64,000 nt of DNA from Sipunculus nudus (taxonomy: Eukaryota > Annelida > Sipuncula > Golfingiida > Sipunculidae). The notes under the pieces are model-generated. The model saw nothing but the letters and a program-made list of their open reading frames with translations, was not told the DNA's origin and searched no databases. The stretch spans positions 24,644,479 through 24,708,478 of the forward strand of contig CM049321.1 in the NCBI GenBank assembly GCA_026874595.1. The letters run 5' to 3'. The position numbers were made by a program, and so were the translations under genes. The first letter of the stretch is position 1, and each line of letters starts with the position of its first letter. Positions 32,936 to 45,900 of the stretch are shown here, in pieces.

Positions 32936-34340
32936 AAATAACTATTTCTACAATCCATGTAAAATAAATAAGTTTATCTTAATAGTTTGGGATTTAGGGG
33001 CGAATAGCGTCTTTGCCGACGTTGGCCGGGGAATTGTTCCAATTCGACGATTTTTCAAACCGGTGTAATATGTGACTACATACAGACGTTTCTGTACTTT
33101 GAGATAGAATAATGCATGCCTGAGTGACACAGTTATTTAATAATAATCAAATAAATGTTTATTCATCGTTTAACAGATTGACCCATGACATCAATGTGAC
33201 TGGTAAATGGGTCTGGCATTTAATTAGTGTCCAAATTTAACCAAACGACCCGAAATGAACATGACAAAAAAACAAGAGGAGGCAGTTTCATATAAAATGT
33301 TTATATTTCTTATGCAGTTTTTGGATTAGTAAGTTATTATTCAGAATCATTTAGATTTCAACTGTAGGTCTCAGTAAGAGAGGGGAGAGATAAAAAGTGA
33401 AATGAAATGTTTTAATTGTTGCGAGTGATTTATTAACAAAAAAATTGAAAGAGATTGAGAGAGAGAGAGACGTATGCATACATACATACATACTTACAGC
33501 AAACTTAAACATTCCCTGCGGGCGATGATTATTACTGACAGAACAACAATTATGATTGACGCAGCCATGCATAATCTAAACATTATAATATTGTCTCAAG
33601 AATGGCAGACAAGACACTTATTTATGCTACAGTCTGCATTATAAGAATTACATTATCGCGGGATTCGGAATACGGATTAACCTCAACTGGTGGTTTTGAC
33701 AGCCAACTTGTTTAATGACATCCTATCATGTATAATTTTTAACTAATTGCAATCTGTTTAGTGTTTTGAGATTCAAACGATGTCGCCAAATCGGCATCGG
33801 TTAATATAAATACTGATATCATTATCATTAAGTTATCAAATTATACATGAAACCGTTAACTGTCACGCCAATTACATTCATACGGGTAGACTAAACAAAA
33901 CAGACTTAGTGTTTCATTGATTTGAAAGGATTTTTCTTGCACGAAAGGTTTATACTTGCGTCTCGTCCCCTGGGTACAAGTTAGCCGTCTTCCAGTCAAT
34001 TTAAGTGTAGGAACAAACGCGTGTGAACGTCGACTGGGAGGGCCGGCCTATCGACTTAGCTTCGCCTGGGCCAGCCAGTATTTGCCATGTCGTGTTTGCG
34101 TCGTGTGTCCGTCTCATTGTATTTAAGTATGACTTGAGTAGCCCTATGTTTATATTCTTATTAAATTTGTAACATTAAACGTGTAAGATTTAGTTAAATT
34201 ATATACTCATTCATATTTGTTCACAAAAAAGGTTGTTTTAGCAAATCACTGAGAAAACCACATTCTGTCATATATAATTAAAGAAGATCATACGCACACA
34301 TGATACCAATAAATTGTGATATTTTTTCCACGCTACTTTG

Positions 34341-34376
<36 letters not shown>

Positions 34377-34696
34377 TGTAAACTTTTGTTACTCATATAA
34401 AAAGAAACTAAATGGCTCATATTCACTATTTTGTGAATAAAATAAGGGTTCAGATTTCAAACAGATTTGTTCATAAATGTTACAGATTAAGCAACCGGTA
34501 AAACGTTTCTTCTTTGTAAATACTAAATAACCGAAAGAAAGAATTCTCGGACTAGATTAAACCGGCATGACAGAACGGCACCTGGACGATCTTAAACATT
34601 TTCGAAATAATAGTAGTGTACGTGATTAATGCCAAAATGCCTTCCGAGGATGGAAACGAAGGCCATTAATGCAATGAGCTGTGTGAGTGAGTGTGT
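32936..34696. other. Intergenic DNA with (TA)n
   Basis: It holds (GA)n and (CATA)n patches at 33450-33495, a (TA)n tract at 34342-34371, and a GC-richer block at about 33955-34110 that looks unlike the surrounding AT-rich DNA and might be conserved. No gene is evident. Confidence 0.35.
34342..34371. repeat. (TA)n microsatellite
   Basis: About 30 bases of TA. Confidence 0.9.
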
Positions 34697-35529
34697 TGTT
34701 ACCGAACCTAATATCAACACATCACGTATGCGTGATGAACATTAATTTTGTCAAGGAGATAAAAAAAGAATCAAATTCTGTAACAGTAGACAGCGTGAAA
34801 TGTCTAGGGGAATGAATAAAGAAGTCAGTGTTTTTTTAACAAATAACTAAAATTTATCCTGAAAACAACCCTAACATTACAATACACTTAATCAATACAA
34901 TTATACAGTATAACAGCAGTTTAACAACAAATAAATACAATCACACAGTAAAATAAACAAAGTGCACAGCACCTGGATACCACCACTGCCACAGCGATAA
35001 GTCCTTTAAAATGTATAAGCCGGATGAAAATTCACACAAATTCTCTCGGAGAATAACAGTCTAATGTAAAGCCCTTGTAACAATCCAGAAAGTAAACTGA
35101 AGACCAAATAAGATTCGTCACAAAATCCAAATGAAAATCTGAAGAAAATCTATAATTGCCGCACTTATCGGAATGGGTCCCACAAACTGACACACACGCT
35201 TCTGTGTCCGCTGGAATATTCTCTCACCTCTCTCTCGGCTCTAAAACACAGCCTCTTTATATAATTTTTCACCTCCAGCCGAGAACCTTCCATTGCTCGA
35301 ACATTCTAAAGAATCTAATACAGTCGACACGTTCAAGGAACAGACTAGAACAACAAATTCCGTGTCTCGTGAGCTCGCCCCGGCTCGGCCAGGCGAGAAA
35401 GAACCAAGCTAGCATGACAAAGAGAGTTGAATCAGTACGGATTAAACTGAGAGTGCAACACGCGGCCAGGCGAGAGCGCTACAACACGAGTTACGCCCGT
35501 GTCACACAATAAAAAGGGTACCTGTAACA
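34697..35529 (-). mobile_element. Solo LTR, 833 bases, same family as 8076-8795
   Basis: TGTTACCGAACC at the left and CCTGTAACA at the right, flanked by GTGT on both sides. On the minus strand it has a TATA-like ATTATATAAAGAGG followed by CTGTGTTTTAGAGC, the same arrangement as in the plus-strand copy. The 118-codon plus-strand frame at 35156-35512 lies wholly inside the LTR and is not a gene. Confidence 0.78.
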
Positions 35530-35540
35530 GTGTTGGTGTT

Positions 35541-35596
35541 GGTGGGGGGGGGGGGGGTATGTGTCTGTGTGTGTGTGTGGGGGGGGGGGGAGGGAA
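35541..35596 (+). repeat. G-run / (GT)n tract with quadruplex potential
   Basis: Two runs of more than ten G are separated by a TGTGTCTGTGTGTGTGTG spacer, directly beside the LTR end. Confidence 0.8.
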
Positions 35597-35974
35597 TACC
35601 TTATGTACCTCTTTTGTTCAGTACTACGCCGGAGGAGGAGGTAATAATTAATCTGCGAAGCAGCAGAGTCCTAAAAATCAGTGTTGTACAAATTATTGCA
35701 CAAATTCCAAACGCGTCTGAGCTTCACAACTGAAAGGTGGTGCATGCTGTGTAGCATTGGACTTACAGCTTATATAGAAAAGCGAGTAATATCATTTAAG
35801 TTATGTATATATGTGTGCCCGAGGGACATTTACCTTCCATTTTCTTCAAGTCAGGGGTTAAATTAATAAAAATAAAATGCTGTATGTATGTCTATCTGGA
35901 GATAGATAATCTTGTTTGGATATAGTGAAATAATTGAAGTTATATTTATCCCTAGTCTAAGTATGTACATACAC

Positions 35975-36265
35975 AGAGTTCCATTTCGAATAGACTACTA
36001 GTCGGGCAGTAGTACTCTTATTTTATATTTACTCTGCTGTCACCCAGACCCGGTATCTACCGCACCTGCGGGTCTTTGGTTTTCAACCAACCCTAATGCT
36101 GAACCAAAACACCGAGGAACCACCCCAAAGACTCCCCCGTTTATGAGTCATTCTAGGTAGGGACCGGGGATGAAAAATATCAACGCTCCTCGGCTGAGAT
36201 TTGACCTCACGAACCTCCGGGTTTTACGTCTTGTGCTCTACTCCTAAACAACAGAAGCCGCTTGA
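35975..36265 (-). mobile_element. tRNA-derived SINE, class A, decayed
   Basis: Reverse orientation of 17437-17837: it ends with CAGAAGCCGCTTG (complement of the head), contains CGGCTGAGATTTGACCTCAC (box B region) and CAGACCCGGTATCTACC in the body. Confidence 0.65.
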
Positions 36266-36657
36266 TACATGAATTGTTAAATGAAAAATATTTAACCCAA
36301 TAAAAAGATTTTAACATGCTCTATATGACACTTATACGGCTTCGTCACATTTCCTTTAGCAGGCATAGCTTATTATTACGTAGGTATTTAAGATTCGGCG
36401 AGTGTTCATGTCGTTCATGACAAAACCAGCACTCATGATATATCTCTGCAGGGCCGGACTTACATATTCACTGAAAGGCCTGCAGTCCAGCGCCTCTCAA
36501 TCACAAAATTAACCCTTTTCATTCATTGATAAAACTCGAAATTTGCACTCAGAGAGTGCAGATCTCCACCCAAATAGCTCCTTACCAAATGGTATTGTCA
36601 CAAATGTGTGATAACCACAGCATGACTGTCACTGAACGTTATAGCAAATGACAGTGA

Positions 36658-36671
36658 GCGCCATCTAGTGG
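36658..36671 (-). promoter_or_regulatory. CTCF-type motif (CCACTAGATGGCGC on minus)
   Basis: The plus strand reads GCGCCATCTAGTGG; its complement fits the conserved bilaterian CTCF core CCASYAGRKGGCRS at every position. Function depends on whether the motif is occupied, which sequence cannot show. Confidence 0.55.
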
Positions 36672-36769
36672 CAACGAAGTTAATAAGGCAGCTTATTAGC
36701 CCCATATGGCCTTGTCAGAAATGCAGCATTTTTCTTAAAAATTCCTGGTTACAGATGGTAAACCGGATC

Positions 36770-36960
36770 CCCCCCCCCCCCCCCAAAAAAAAAAATAAAT
36801 AAATAAAAATAAAAAAAAAATTGTTCCTCTTATCACTGCCGAGCTGTTCTGAAAATCTCATCAAAATCAGTTAAGAATAGTTTGAGTAACTTTGCTAACA
36901 GACAAACAGACATACAGACAAAATATCATCCCCACCGCTTGACGAAGATAACTAAAGAAA
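36770..36960 (+). repeat. Fragment of a dispersed repeat with AAACAGACATACAGAC tail
   Basis: After a C-run and A-run it reads CTGAAAATCTCATCAAAATC and ends in ACAAACAGACATACAGAC, matching the 3' half of the repeats at 43520-43880 and 58600-58930. Confidence 0.5.
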
Positions 36961-37242
36961 GGGGCAGTCACAGAAATGAATTTGCAGGGACTGCATGAAG
37001 CATGACTATGAATGTTCTGTGAGAACGCCATAATTAATTGTTGCATTATTAAATTAAATGAATGTATGGACGGAAAATGATATAATTTCAGAAATGTTCT
37101 ACTTTTATTTGCTAAGATAAAGTAGGGAACTTGAGTTAAGTTTTAATCATGCTCATTTGGGTCTCCCTGTGTCTCATAACCTTCCATCATAAGAAATGTC
37201 AGTTATATAAAAAATAACATTAATATATATTACTACCAATTA

Positions 37243-37243
<1 letters not shown>

Positions 37244-37311
<68 letters not shown>
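37244..37311. repeat. (TA)n microsatellite
   Basis: About 68 bases of TA. Confidence 0.95.
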
Positions 37312-37313
<2 letters not shown>

Positions 37314-38600
37314 CGGGTGCATATTCACAAAGTAAGACAAGTACACTGCCTATAGTGGTTTTAAAACGATACTCATCAATATTTTACAGTGACGCTTTGT
37401 AAATAAGAGTTTCACTTCTCCTTACTGGCCTGATATAACGTTTAAATCTGGCTTCATTAATAGTTGTGGCTTTGACTAAAAACAACATCGAGGCGTCATC
37501 TGTGTTTATTAACAAATTTTAACAAATACTGGATTGATGGACGTGCTTTGATGAGAATGATTTGGTGAAATAGGAAAACTGGTCTAACATGGCGCCCACC
37601 CAGGCACTCGATTAAACCGGAAGCGGAGATGGTCACACGGCGTCGAAACCATTTGGTCTTAATGTTCGTGCCTTTCCGGAGCCAGCGCCGCTTTTAATTT
37701 CTCTGCACGCGTGCATGACAGCGGCAAATATGCGGTGACGTGTTCCTCGTGGTAACACGTGATGTTTTATAGCCAAATGCAGAGCGCTAATTGGTTCATC
37801 CGCACCCAGACGTGTCCAGTGAGAAAACACGCTAATTTAATTCTGCACTGCCAAGCAATCTGTGGAGGATACTCCCGCTGTCTTCCCACAATGCCCCTCA
37901 AGATTTACACGCCCGATTCTCCGCGTTTTGCCGTCATCCTATGACTGTAGAATAGCTCTTCCGAATAAACCTGGCTGCGTTCTTGAGCCAACGTACGTCA
38001 TAATTTTATAGAAAGCTGGTCCTGGGGACTGCGGATTTCGACTGAAACAGAATACAAACCTAGTTAAGGGTACTTGTGGCGATAGACCGCGGATTTCTTC
38101 TGATTGCTTTCCTTTAGATATGGCTTGTCACGTTTCCTCCCCGATTTCGATCGAAGTTTCCTGTTTATTTTTCCTATGCTTTACCTTAATTATGTCTCCA
38201 TTTTGTTATATGTGAATAAATTAAATCACAAACCAATAGATATATCTTGGCAATCGGATTATTTGAAATGAATACAGAAATTTGGTCAAGGCTAAATTTA
38301 TAAATCCAAATAAGGCAGAGAGAGAGTACATTCCATGACGTGTCAAAAAAGATACGACCATGGATACACCATGGGCATTAAGTTGGAGAACATACACACC
38401 CTTCGATTTTACTAATTAAATGTCATTAAATATAGGCTTTAACTAAAATTAGTAAAATTACAAGTTTTAAAAAAAAATCACAGTGTTGTAAATTTTCTCA
38501 AATATCAATGAAATTCAGAAATTGATAAATTGAATAAAATAACAATATGAGTGATGATATGACGTATTCCCCGTATCAACGACACTGTGGTATGCTCACA
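37312..38600. other. Intergenic DNA with a GC-richer island
   Basis: The stretch 37570-37990 is richer in GC and CpG than its surroundings. It has open frames on both strands but no domain. It might be a promoter or conserved element. Confidence 0.3.
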
Positions 38601-40695
38601 GTGTCGAAGTCCCCATCCCACCAGATTGCGAATGAAAATTGCGCCCCTGGGACTTACTAAAAATTAGATCTATTTCGAGGTAGATCTGGAAGTAATTAAC
38701 CCTCATTTTCCCAATATTTAGGAATCATCGCAAACTTTAGGCTTTAATGTGAGAAGCTTTCAGGTCAAATGGGTCTTGTATGTAATACAGAGAGCATTTG
38801 TTTTCAATGAATGCCCAAGAGATAAAACTGTTTTTTGGACATAAGAGTAACGCAGGTCAAAATATCTCCAAATGAGCAAGCTAGTTATATCGCAGAGATC
38901 CGAGCGCATGCGCAAAAAAACACACACACAATGCGTTTTCACCTATTTGGGTTTTTTAGCAAAATGGTAAGCAGTTTTTGCATCACTTCTAGGATCAGTG
39001 TTTCAGATCAAAATCAAGTGTTTGCCAATAATTGTTAAATGTTAAATGTTGATGTTCGCAACCACTGCTTGACAACAGAAAAGAAAAAATGCAGTTTCTG
39101 AAGGACGCTTTCCTAAAACCATATTATATACGGTTACAGATGTCACAAAGTGACCGATGCCACCACCGATACACGCAAGCTAGCGTGTTTGGCGTCCGTT
39201 TATGTCTTATTCAGCGAGGTCATTTTTACCTTGTGTCATTCGTTTGTAATTTTAACATTGGTCTGTAATGTGGATCATATTATATTGTTTACGTAAATTA
39301 TGCGGTCCACCGCAAACTGTTAACGTACAGAACACATGCTCAATCGTCAAGGAATCAATGTCACAAATTCGAACCAACTGCAAGCTACATTGACCGCAAT
39401 TTGTAAGGTTTAAATTGCTGCACCTCAGATACTGTATTTTCATGGCAATAGACAGTTGTTTCATCATCGTAAGCAATACATTTTGCAGGTCTTAGTCGAC
39501 GAAAAGGGTCATTAGTATTTAAAAGGAAGAGAATAGGGCTGAGTACAGTACCTAGGGACACCCCTTTTTCAATCGTATGAGCCTTTGAAGTTTTACCGTT
39601 GCATCGCACAAGTTGAAGACAATTTTTCAAATAAGCACCAAACCAGGCTATTGTCTCTCCAGTGTAGCCGAACTGGCTGAGTTTACATAAAAGTAAAAAT
39701 TGATTAATTGTATCAAAACCTTTAGTTAGGTCGAGATAGCAAGATGCAGTTATATCTCCTCTGTCCATATGTATAAATATCATTAGTGAATTAGTAAAGG
39801 GCACTTAAGGTAGACCCGTCAGGCGCCCCTCCCACGCCCAAGCTCCTCAGCTGGTATCACACTCTAGGGACAGGCCCGATTCCCTGACAACACTTGATTC
39901 TGTGTTTCTTGATTCACCATTGATAACACTATTATTGTTATTACTCTAAATCGAGATGGAGGGGATTACACGTGGTATATGTGAGGGAGGGGGGTGTCGA
40001 AGCCCCCCCCCCCCCCCGACTATTGCGAATGGAAATTGCGCCCCTGGGACTGACTAAACATTAGATCTAATTCAAGATACGATCTTGAACTAATTAACCC
40101 TCGTTTTATCCCAATATCTTGTATGTAATACTGAGAGCATAAATTTGCTTTCAATGAATGCCCAAGAGTTAAAAGTGGTTATTTGGACATAAGAGTAACG
40201 CAGGTCAAAATATCTCCAAGTGATCAAGCTAGATATATCGCAGAGATCTGAGCGCATGCGCCAAAAACTACACAATAAAACCAAGCAGTTTAGAATTTAG
40301 GTTTAATTAAAAAATGGTAAGCAGTGTTTGCATCAATTGTAGGATCAAGGCTTCGGATCAAAGTCAAGTGCTTGCCAATAATTGTGAAATGTTTAATATT
40401 TTTGTTAAATAACGCAGGGTTCGCAACCACTACTTAACAACAAAAGACACACACACAACATTCAGTCACTGAAGGACGCTTTCCTAAAACCATATTATTT
40501 ACGGTTATAGTTTTCATCAGGTGACCGATGCCACCACCGATACACGCAAGATACCGTGTTTGGTGCACGTTTATATTTAATTTAGGGAAGACGTTTTTCC
40601 CTAGTTTCACTCGTGCGTAAATACAACTCAAATCATCTGGATCATATTATATACCAGTAGTTAACGTAAATTATGCGGCCCCCCGCAAATTGTTA
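38600..40695. repeat. Duplicated blocks (about 700 bases) flanking a LINE fragment
   Basis: Blocks 38600-39320 and 39998-40695 align in the same orientation: ATTGCGCCCCTGGGACT, TTTCAATGAATGCCCAAGAG, CATAAGAGTAACGCAGGTCA, GCCACCACCGATACACGCAA and CGTAAATTATGCGG occur in both, in the same order, with moderate divergence. Between them lies the minus-strand RT fragment and about 180 bases of other sequence. Confidence 0.85.
39320..39815 (-). pseudogene. LINE reverse-transcriptase fragment
   Basis: The minus-strand frame reads DITASCYLDLTKGFDTINQF (RT motif with the D-x-x-KGFD-x-h block), then VSLGTVLSPILFLLNTNDPF and AKCIAYDDETTVYCHEN. It matches the fossil at 10 kb. The catalytic Y-x-DD block is altered here (YADD to YDDE), so the enzyme would be inactive even if expressed. 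Confidence 0.85.
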
Positions 40696-41894
40696 GCCAT
40701 AATAATCATGATATGTGAGTTTTCAAAGATATATCCTGGAAATCTATGATTTTTTCATTATTTTGTAATAAGAACGTGACATTAAACACGTTTATCATTG
40801 ATCGAGGTTTCTTATGACAAATTAAGTATAGCTGAAATATCCAGATTTTCCTTTAGCTCCAGGTTATAATTAAGGACCACTCCCTGTAGCATTCACGAAA
40901 ACTTTGGGCCGTTGGACATGCATTTTAGGAGCAATAAAACACATAGTTTGTAACATACGCTTTTTTAGATAATTTCATGAAATGGCTTATAGTTGTATTA
41001 CCTGTCTCGTGTCAAGAAATGATAGCCCATATTATTGTAATTTAAATGAAACACAAATTAAGCAATATATATATATTGCATAATATGTATTAATTGGGAG
41101 AAAAGAATACGATGATTTATAATAGGAGAGGGCTATTGTCGTTAGTTTGTTAATAGGGTGGGGATTGTCCTTATTTGTGCGGGAAAGGAGATTTTCCTGT
41201 GGACTCCGCAAAAACAACCAGACCCCCCCCCCCCCGCAAGGAAAGTAGGCCAGTGTAGGAACTTCACAAAGCTGTAGAGATGATTTGGACTTGTAAAAGG
41301 TTTGACTAGCTCTGAATGCATAATTTCAGTTGACAAAATGCTCCAATATTGGAATCCAGTATATATGTGGCACACAAAGTACAATCTTGGTCAAGCACTT
41401 TTTTTTTTGCAATAGGCCAATCGATGGTGAGCAAACGATCGAACGTCTATCGTTTTGGCACTGCACTATGTTAAATGTTTTGCGTAGGACAGGCCCGCTC
41501 GATTTCGTCGGGTTTGTGCGGTACGGTTCTTCCATTGCCGAGTTCATTTGTGTAGTTTCTGACAGAGGGCGCCGCGATTGACATTTCGCGAATTAATGTC
41601 AAACTCTTTCGGGTGCATCGACGAAATATGAAATCCCCCCTTAGGACACATTCTTCATTATTTCTGAAACTTCAAGGCCAATACCGGGCCATTACGAAGC
41701 GTGGCCACAGAGGAGTTGCGTGACACCGCCGTCATTTATAATATAGATTGAGAGAAAAATTGTGAGAAAATCAAGACAATGGCGCCTATTTTCCTGCCCT
41801 TTTCATCTAACAATAATGACAAAATCTCTGACAGATAAATCTGGATATCAGGATGTTGATATGATGTCTTCAAAAGAAGCATTCTTCTGACTTT
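40696..41894. other. Intergenic DNA
   Basis: It has C-run and T-run patches near 41223-41235 and 41400. The frames at 41326-41581 overlap on both strands, and a word GACAGAGGGCGCC at 41563 partly resembles a CTCF core. No gene recognised. Confidence 0.3.
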
Positions 41895-42215
41895 ATTTTA
41901 AATATTTCTCGTCTGAGGTAACCGCCCCCATTTTTTATGCTAGCTTAACTTTATGTACATTTCAGGATTCACCAGACACGGTGACAACTGGACCACGAGG
42001 GTGTAATCTTCCCTGTTTCTAAGTCACACCACCAAGGAACCCCGAAAGGCGCACTCGATTATGAGTTAATCATGGCCGTTGTGCACGGTCTCCGCATTAA
42101 GCCTTACCGTGGGCAAGTGTCGACCATTAAAAAATCTCCCCCCTCGACTGAGACTCGAAATCATGATCTCCTGACTTTAAGTCGTGTGCCCTACCCCTGA
42201 GCCACAAAAGCCGGT
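41895..42215 (-). mobile_element. tRNA-derived SINE, class A
   Basis: Complement of the 17.4-kb element: it begins with the tail complement (GAGGTAACCGCCCCCATTTT), contains CGAAAGGCGCACTCGATTAT, and ends with CCCCTGAGCCACAAAAGCCG, the complement of the box A head. Confidence 0.8.
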
Positions 42216-42904
42216 TTTGCTCTGGCATTTATGTATTAATATAATATTCAATACAACCATGTGACTTTATCGCCGGTGACGAGATCAGGAACGTAGGATT
42301 AATAAGGACTAACACTAAAGAATTAAAACCACTGGCCATTTATTTAATAAACAAGTTGGCAAACAAATAATTATTTTTTTTCTAAATTCAATCATCCGAT
42401 GATCAACATGAGAGGCAACCTTATACAACAATACACACCATGAATTAATATATTGTAGTTTTACTGTGTGTATGTTTGTGTTCGCTTACTTAAAGTCCTT
42501 ATGTCGCTTATTAAAAGTTTCTATGTGGCTTGCTTAAAGTCCTTATATGGCTTGCTAAAAGTCCCTATGTGGCATATAACACAGCAATCGTTTACCAAAC
42601 AAGAGAAGAAGATAATTAGAATTAGTTCTTAACATCCCAGCCATGATCTTTCTTACTCCAAAGTAAAATACATGAGGACAAATCTGCACACACAGTAAAT
42701 GAAACTGTCGTTAAATTGCACTTTGGGTCATAGGCCTAACATAAAATTGTGAACCTTTTAGTACTTAACAAATGCAATTTTAGTAACAGGGTGAGCCACT
42801 AGGGGACAGACCGACTTGTGTAAGCGTGAAGATGTCAAATTAAAATATGCTGAACAGGTAAAAGAAAGATTAACTTAATTAAAATATATTAAGTGTCTAT
42901 TGAA
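42216..42904. other. Intergenic DNA with minor tandem words
   Basis: At 42485-42575 there are three to four degenerate copies of CTTGCTTAAAGTCCTTATATGG-like units of about 30 bases. Nothing else recognised. Confidence 0.4.
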
Positions 42905-43115
42905 ATCACTGGCCCTGGACAGTCGCGTGGCAATACTCTGGCGACCCAGGTTTGATTCCCGACGTGACTGTGAGAGTGGGTTGTATTGGCTCCTACATGG
43001 TCAGAGGTTTTCTCCGGTTTCTCCAGTTTCCTCCACTGATACACACTACTGAACGTCTGTATTTAAGCCATGTAGATTTCCTCGCATTGTTTTATTTTCA
43101 ATAAATAAATAACGT
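42905..43115 (+). mobile_element. tRNA-derived SINE, class B
   Basis: It shares GAGAGTGGGTTGTATTGG, TTTTCTCCGGTTTCTCC and TTTCCTCCACTGATACAC with the class B element at 32.7 kb, and ends in an AATAAATAAATAA tail. Confidence 0.7.
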
Positions 43116-43392
43116 TAAACCTAATCTCATAACCACTTTTCTTCTTTCTAGAATGAAATATTTATTTTTATATGTATCGTGACCAAAGAGACACTGGAGC
43201 TCATTGTCAGTAGCTCAGTTAAGCTTTAAGTATAACTTATTAGATATAAAGGACTTAGAGAGAGATGTTAATATATTCATACTTGATCTTTTTTTTAATT
43301 TGCTTAAACAAACGTTTCACCAAGAAAGACAGGTTTGTAATTCTTCCCGTAGGATTATGAGACTTAATACTTAGTTGTAAGCGGGAACTCCT

Positions 43393-43431
43393 CCCCCCCC
43401 CCCCCCCCCCCCCACCCCACCCCCCACCCCC
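43393..43431. repeat. Long C-run
   Basis: Nearly pure C over about 38 bases; assembly length here may be unreliable. Confidence 0.9.
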
Positions 43432-43519
43432 ATTTACTAGAAATGTATGCGATCGCCATACGCTGACGTCTTTAACATCCCACTGTAATAAGTTTTATGT
43501 CTTTTGTGTCTATTTATTA

Positions 43520-43880
43520 TTTGCAACTGGAAATTCTAAGGAATCCATACCTCCGCCATGTATATGTGTGTGGGTGGGTGGGGGTCCCTATTGTTGAATG
43601 CTCCCAAACCCAGTTTGCATTCACTTATTCGGCCCATATTCATAGGTTCATTCGTGCATAGGTGACTGTACATTTATGAATATTCCTTGATGACGTTCCT
43701 GCATCCGCATCTTGTGTCGGATCCACACCAAAATCTTAACGATTTATTCACTGGCTCCTCCCCGAAATGCCCTGATAATGTCATGAGATTCCGTTCATGA
43801 TTGTGTTAGTTTTCGAACAAACAATCACACACACACGCAAGCGGGATGAACGCATACCCTCCCAGCGGAAGCAACAATAC
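43520..43880 (+). repeat. Dispersed repeat, copy 1
   Basis: It shares TTCTAAGGAATCC-type start, TATTCGGCCCATATTC, TTGATGACGTTCCTG, TCATGAGATTCCGTTC and a tail CGGGATGAACGCATACCCTCC with 58600-58930 in the same orientation. It is non-coding; class unknown. Confidence 0.75.
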
Positions 43881-45900
43881 TTATATTCTCTTTAATCATC
43901 TATTGTTTGCGACGGCGGGAACGTTGAAACAACATACGTCAACCGCAAATGATACTTTCCACATTTCCGGCGAATAAAAGAATAAATCTACTCATTTTTT
44001 GTCAACAGTTAAATGAAAATGAAACGTTAGGATATAATGGCGTCTTCAATAACATTGAATTGATTTAGCTTACAAATAACAGCAACCCCCAGAAACGGAA
44101 TATGAGCACAACCCAACTGATCAATAAAAAACGTGTTTAGCGGCATTTAAGAATATGATCATCTGCTACATATAGTACTGGGAATTCAACTCTTATACAA
44201 ATTATGAGACTTTGCACTTATCCATTTGTTCCTCAGACTTTAGCTGTGAAGTCATCGTTATTGATTCCTCCGAATATAGAAGCTATATGACGCCCATTTT
44301 TTTTCAAGGTAACCACAGAGTAATAGATAAGAGATTTCATGCATTAAAAGACATTAGAATAGCAAACATATCGATCGGTTCATGAGCTGTTTTTTGCTAA
44401 GCATGTAAGTTTTAATATAGATTACCACGGTGGGACTCATACTACGATTTCCCAGCATATACCAAGACTAAAAACTGTATTTCATTTGTCCATATTTGAT
44501 GTAATTTTTTTATTTACATACAGCGGCATATCTCAAATTTATATTTTAAAGCAGATTTTTATTCTAAAATTAATAGATCAACTTAAGAATTAAGTAGTCT
44601 TTACGACATCGATCATGCCGGAATAGTGAGAATTACAGTCCTAAACTTGTATTGATATTTATATGGTCGTGAAAGTTTTCCCTCTCAGAGAACGCATTCT
44701 TAGGTTCCAACGATTTTTTTTCGGTACCGTGTTTGAATATTAGGACTAATGTAATGCTTAATCTGAAATGGGACAAATCATATTACTGTATGTTCATAAT
44801 GGTTTAAAATATGGTCACTTATTAACTCAGTGTAAAGTTAGTATTTTCTATATATATTTTTCTCCTGATAATATTTACTTCATCTGATCAAACAGCAGCT
44901 CCGAGATCGCACAAAGATATCTCTGCATTTGACTCTGTGTTCTACATTTCAAACAGATTGTTGAATTCAAAGTACCCTCATCTTATAGTCCCAGTTAAAA
45001 CCCAAGGGTGGGGCCATCACATATTTCCCGGAAATAGAGACGTTCTTATCACACTGCCCGTCTGTCTGGCGTATGGCGCTGTAACACTAATGATATATGG
45101 CATGTGACCGGACGTGAACTATAAAGGAACATGAAATGACGTCGCCTTGGTCGCGAGGTTAGTAAGGATTAGTTGGAGGGACCAGCTGTTCTGCGAAACA
45201 AGTGAGAGTGGACAGCTGTTACAAGCGAAAGTGGACAGCAGCGACAGGTGTATGGACAAACCGTAATTAGAAACGTAGTCTGAGCTTATATAAAGCCCCA
45301 GGATCCTAATTAAGTCCTTGATATGCGCTTTGCACTTTAACGGTCCCAGCTCTAAGGTTTTATTATACCCGGGTCAATGTTAAATAAGACTTATACCGAT
45401 GAATGGGTTTATAGTCCTCGGGCCCCGGAAGAAGAAATTGTACAGTCTCACAATGAAATTGGATCATTTGAATTAAAACTAGATTATTTTCCAGATAACT
45501 TCTAAACTTTAATGGATCCTAACCCCCCACAAATTTCATCGAAAGCCGTTCGTATTTGAAAAATCCAAGAGAGAACATAAGACGAAGCCACCAGGTGGAG
45601 GTATAAAAAAATCATCGCCGCTCCTATCGTTTTTTTAGTTAAATACCACCAACTAATCAAGAAAATAGACTAAACATTGTATTGCTTGAATGCTACATTT
45701 CCATAATTGAAGCACATTGCTGCACCCTTCACACCAGCTGGCAAACATTTAGATATTGTTTTCCTGCCGGTTGAACCTGTGAGGCACTATTTCTGTGACC
45801 TGTTACCCAAACTGCAAAGAGTAAGGCAAGCATTTTAATTAGAAAGGGAATGTAAGAAACACGCTTGGTTTTAAAGGCGGCAATTCAATTATAACGCATA
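43881..45900. other. Gene desert
   Basis: Mostly unique AT-rich sequence. CCACCAGGTGGAGG at 45588 differs by one base from the CTCF core. The block 45690-45840 looks compositionally balanced and could be a conserved element. Confidence 0.3.

Noticed and set aside
35156-35512. 118-codon open frame as a gene
   Set aside because: It lies wholly inside the minus-strand solo LTR.
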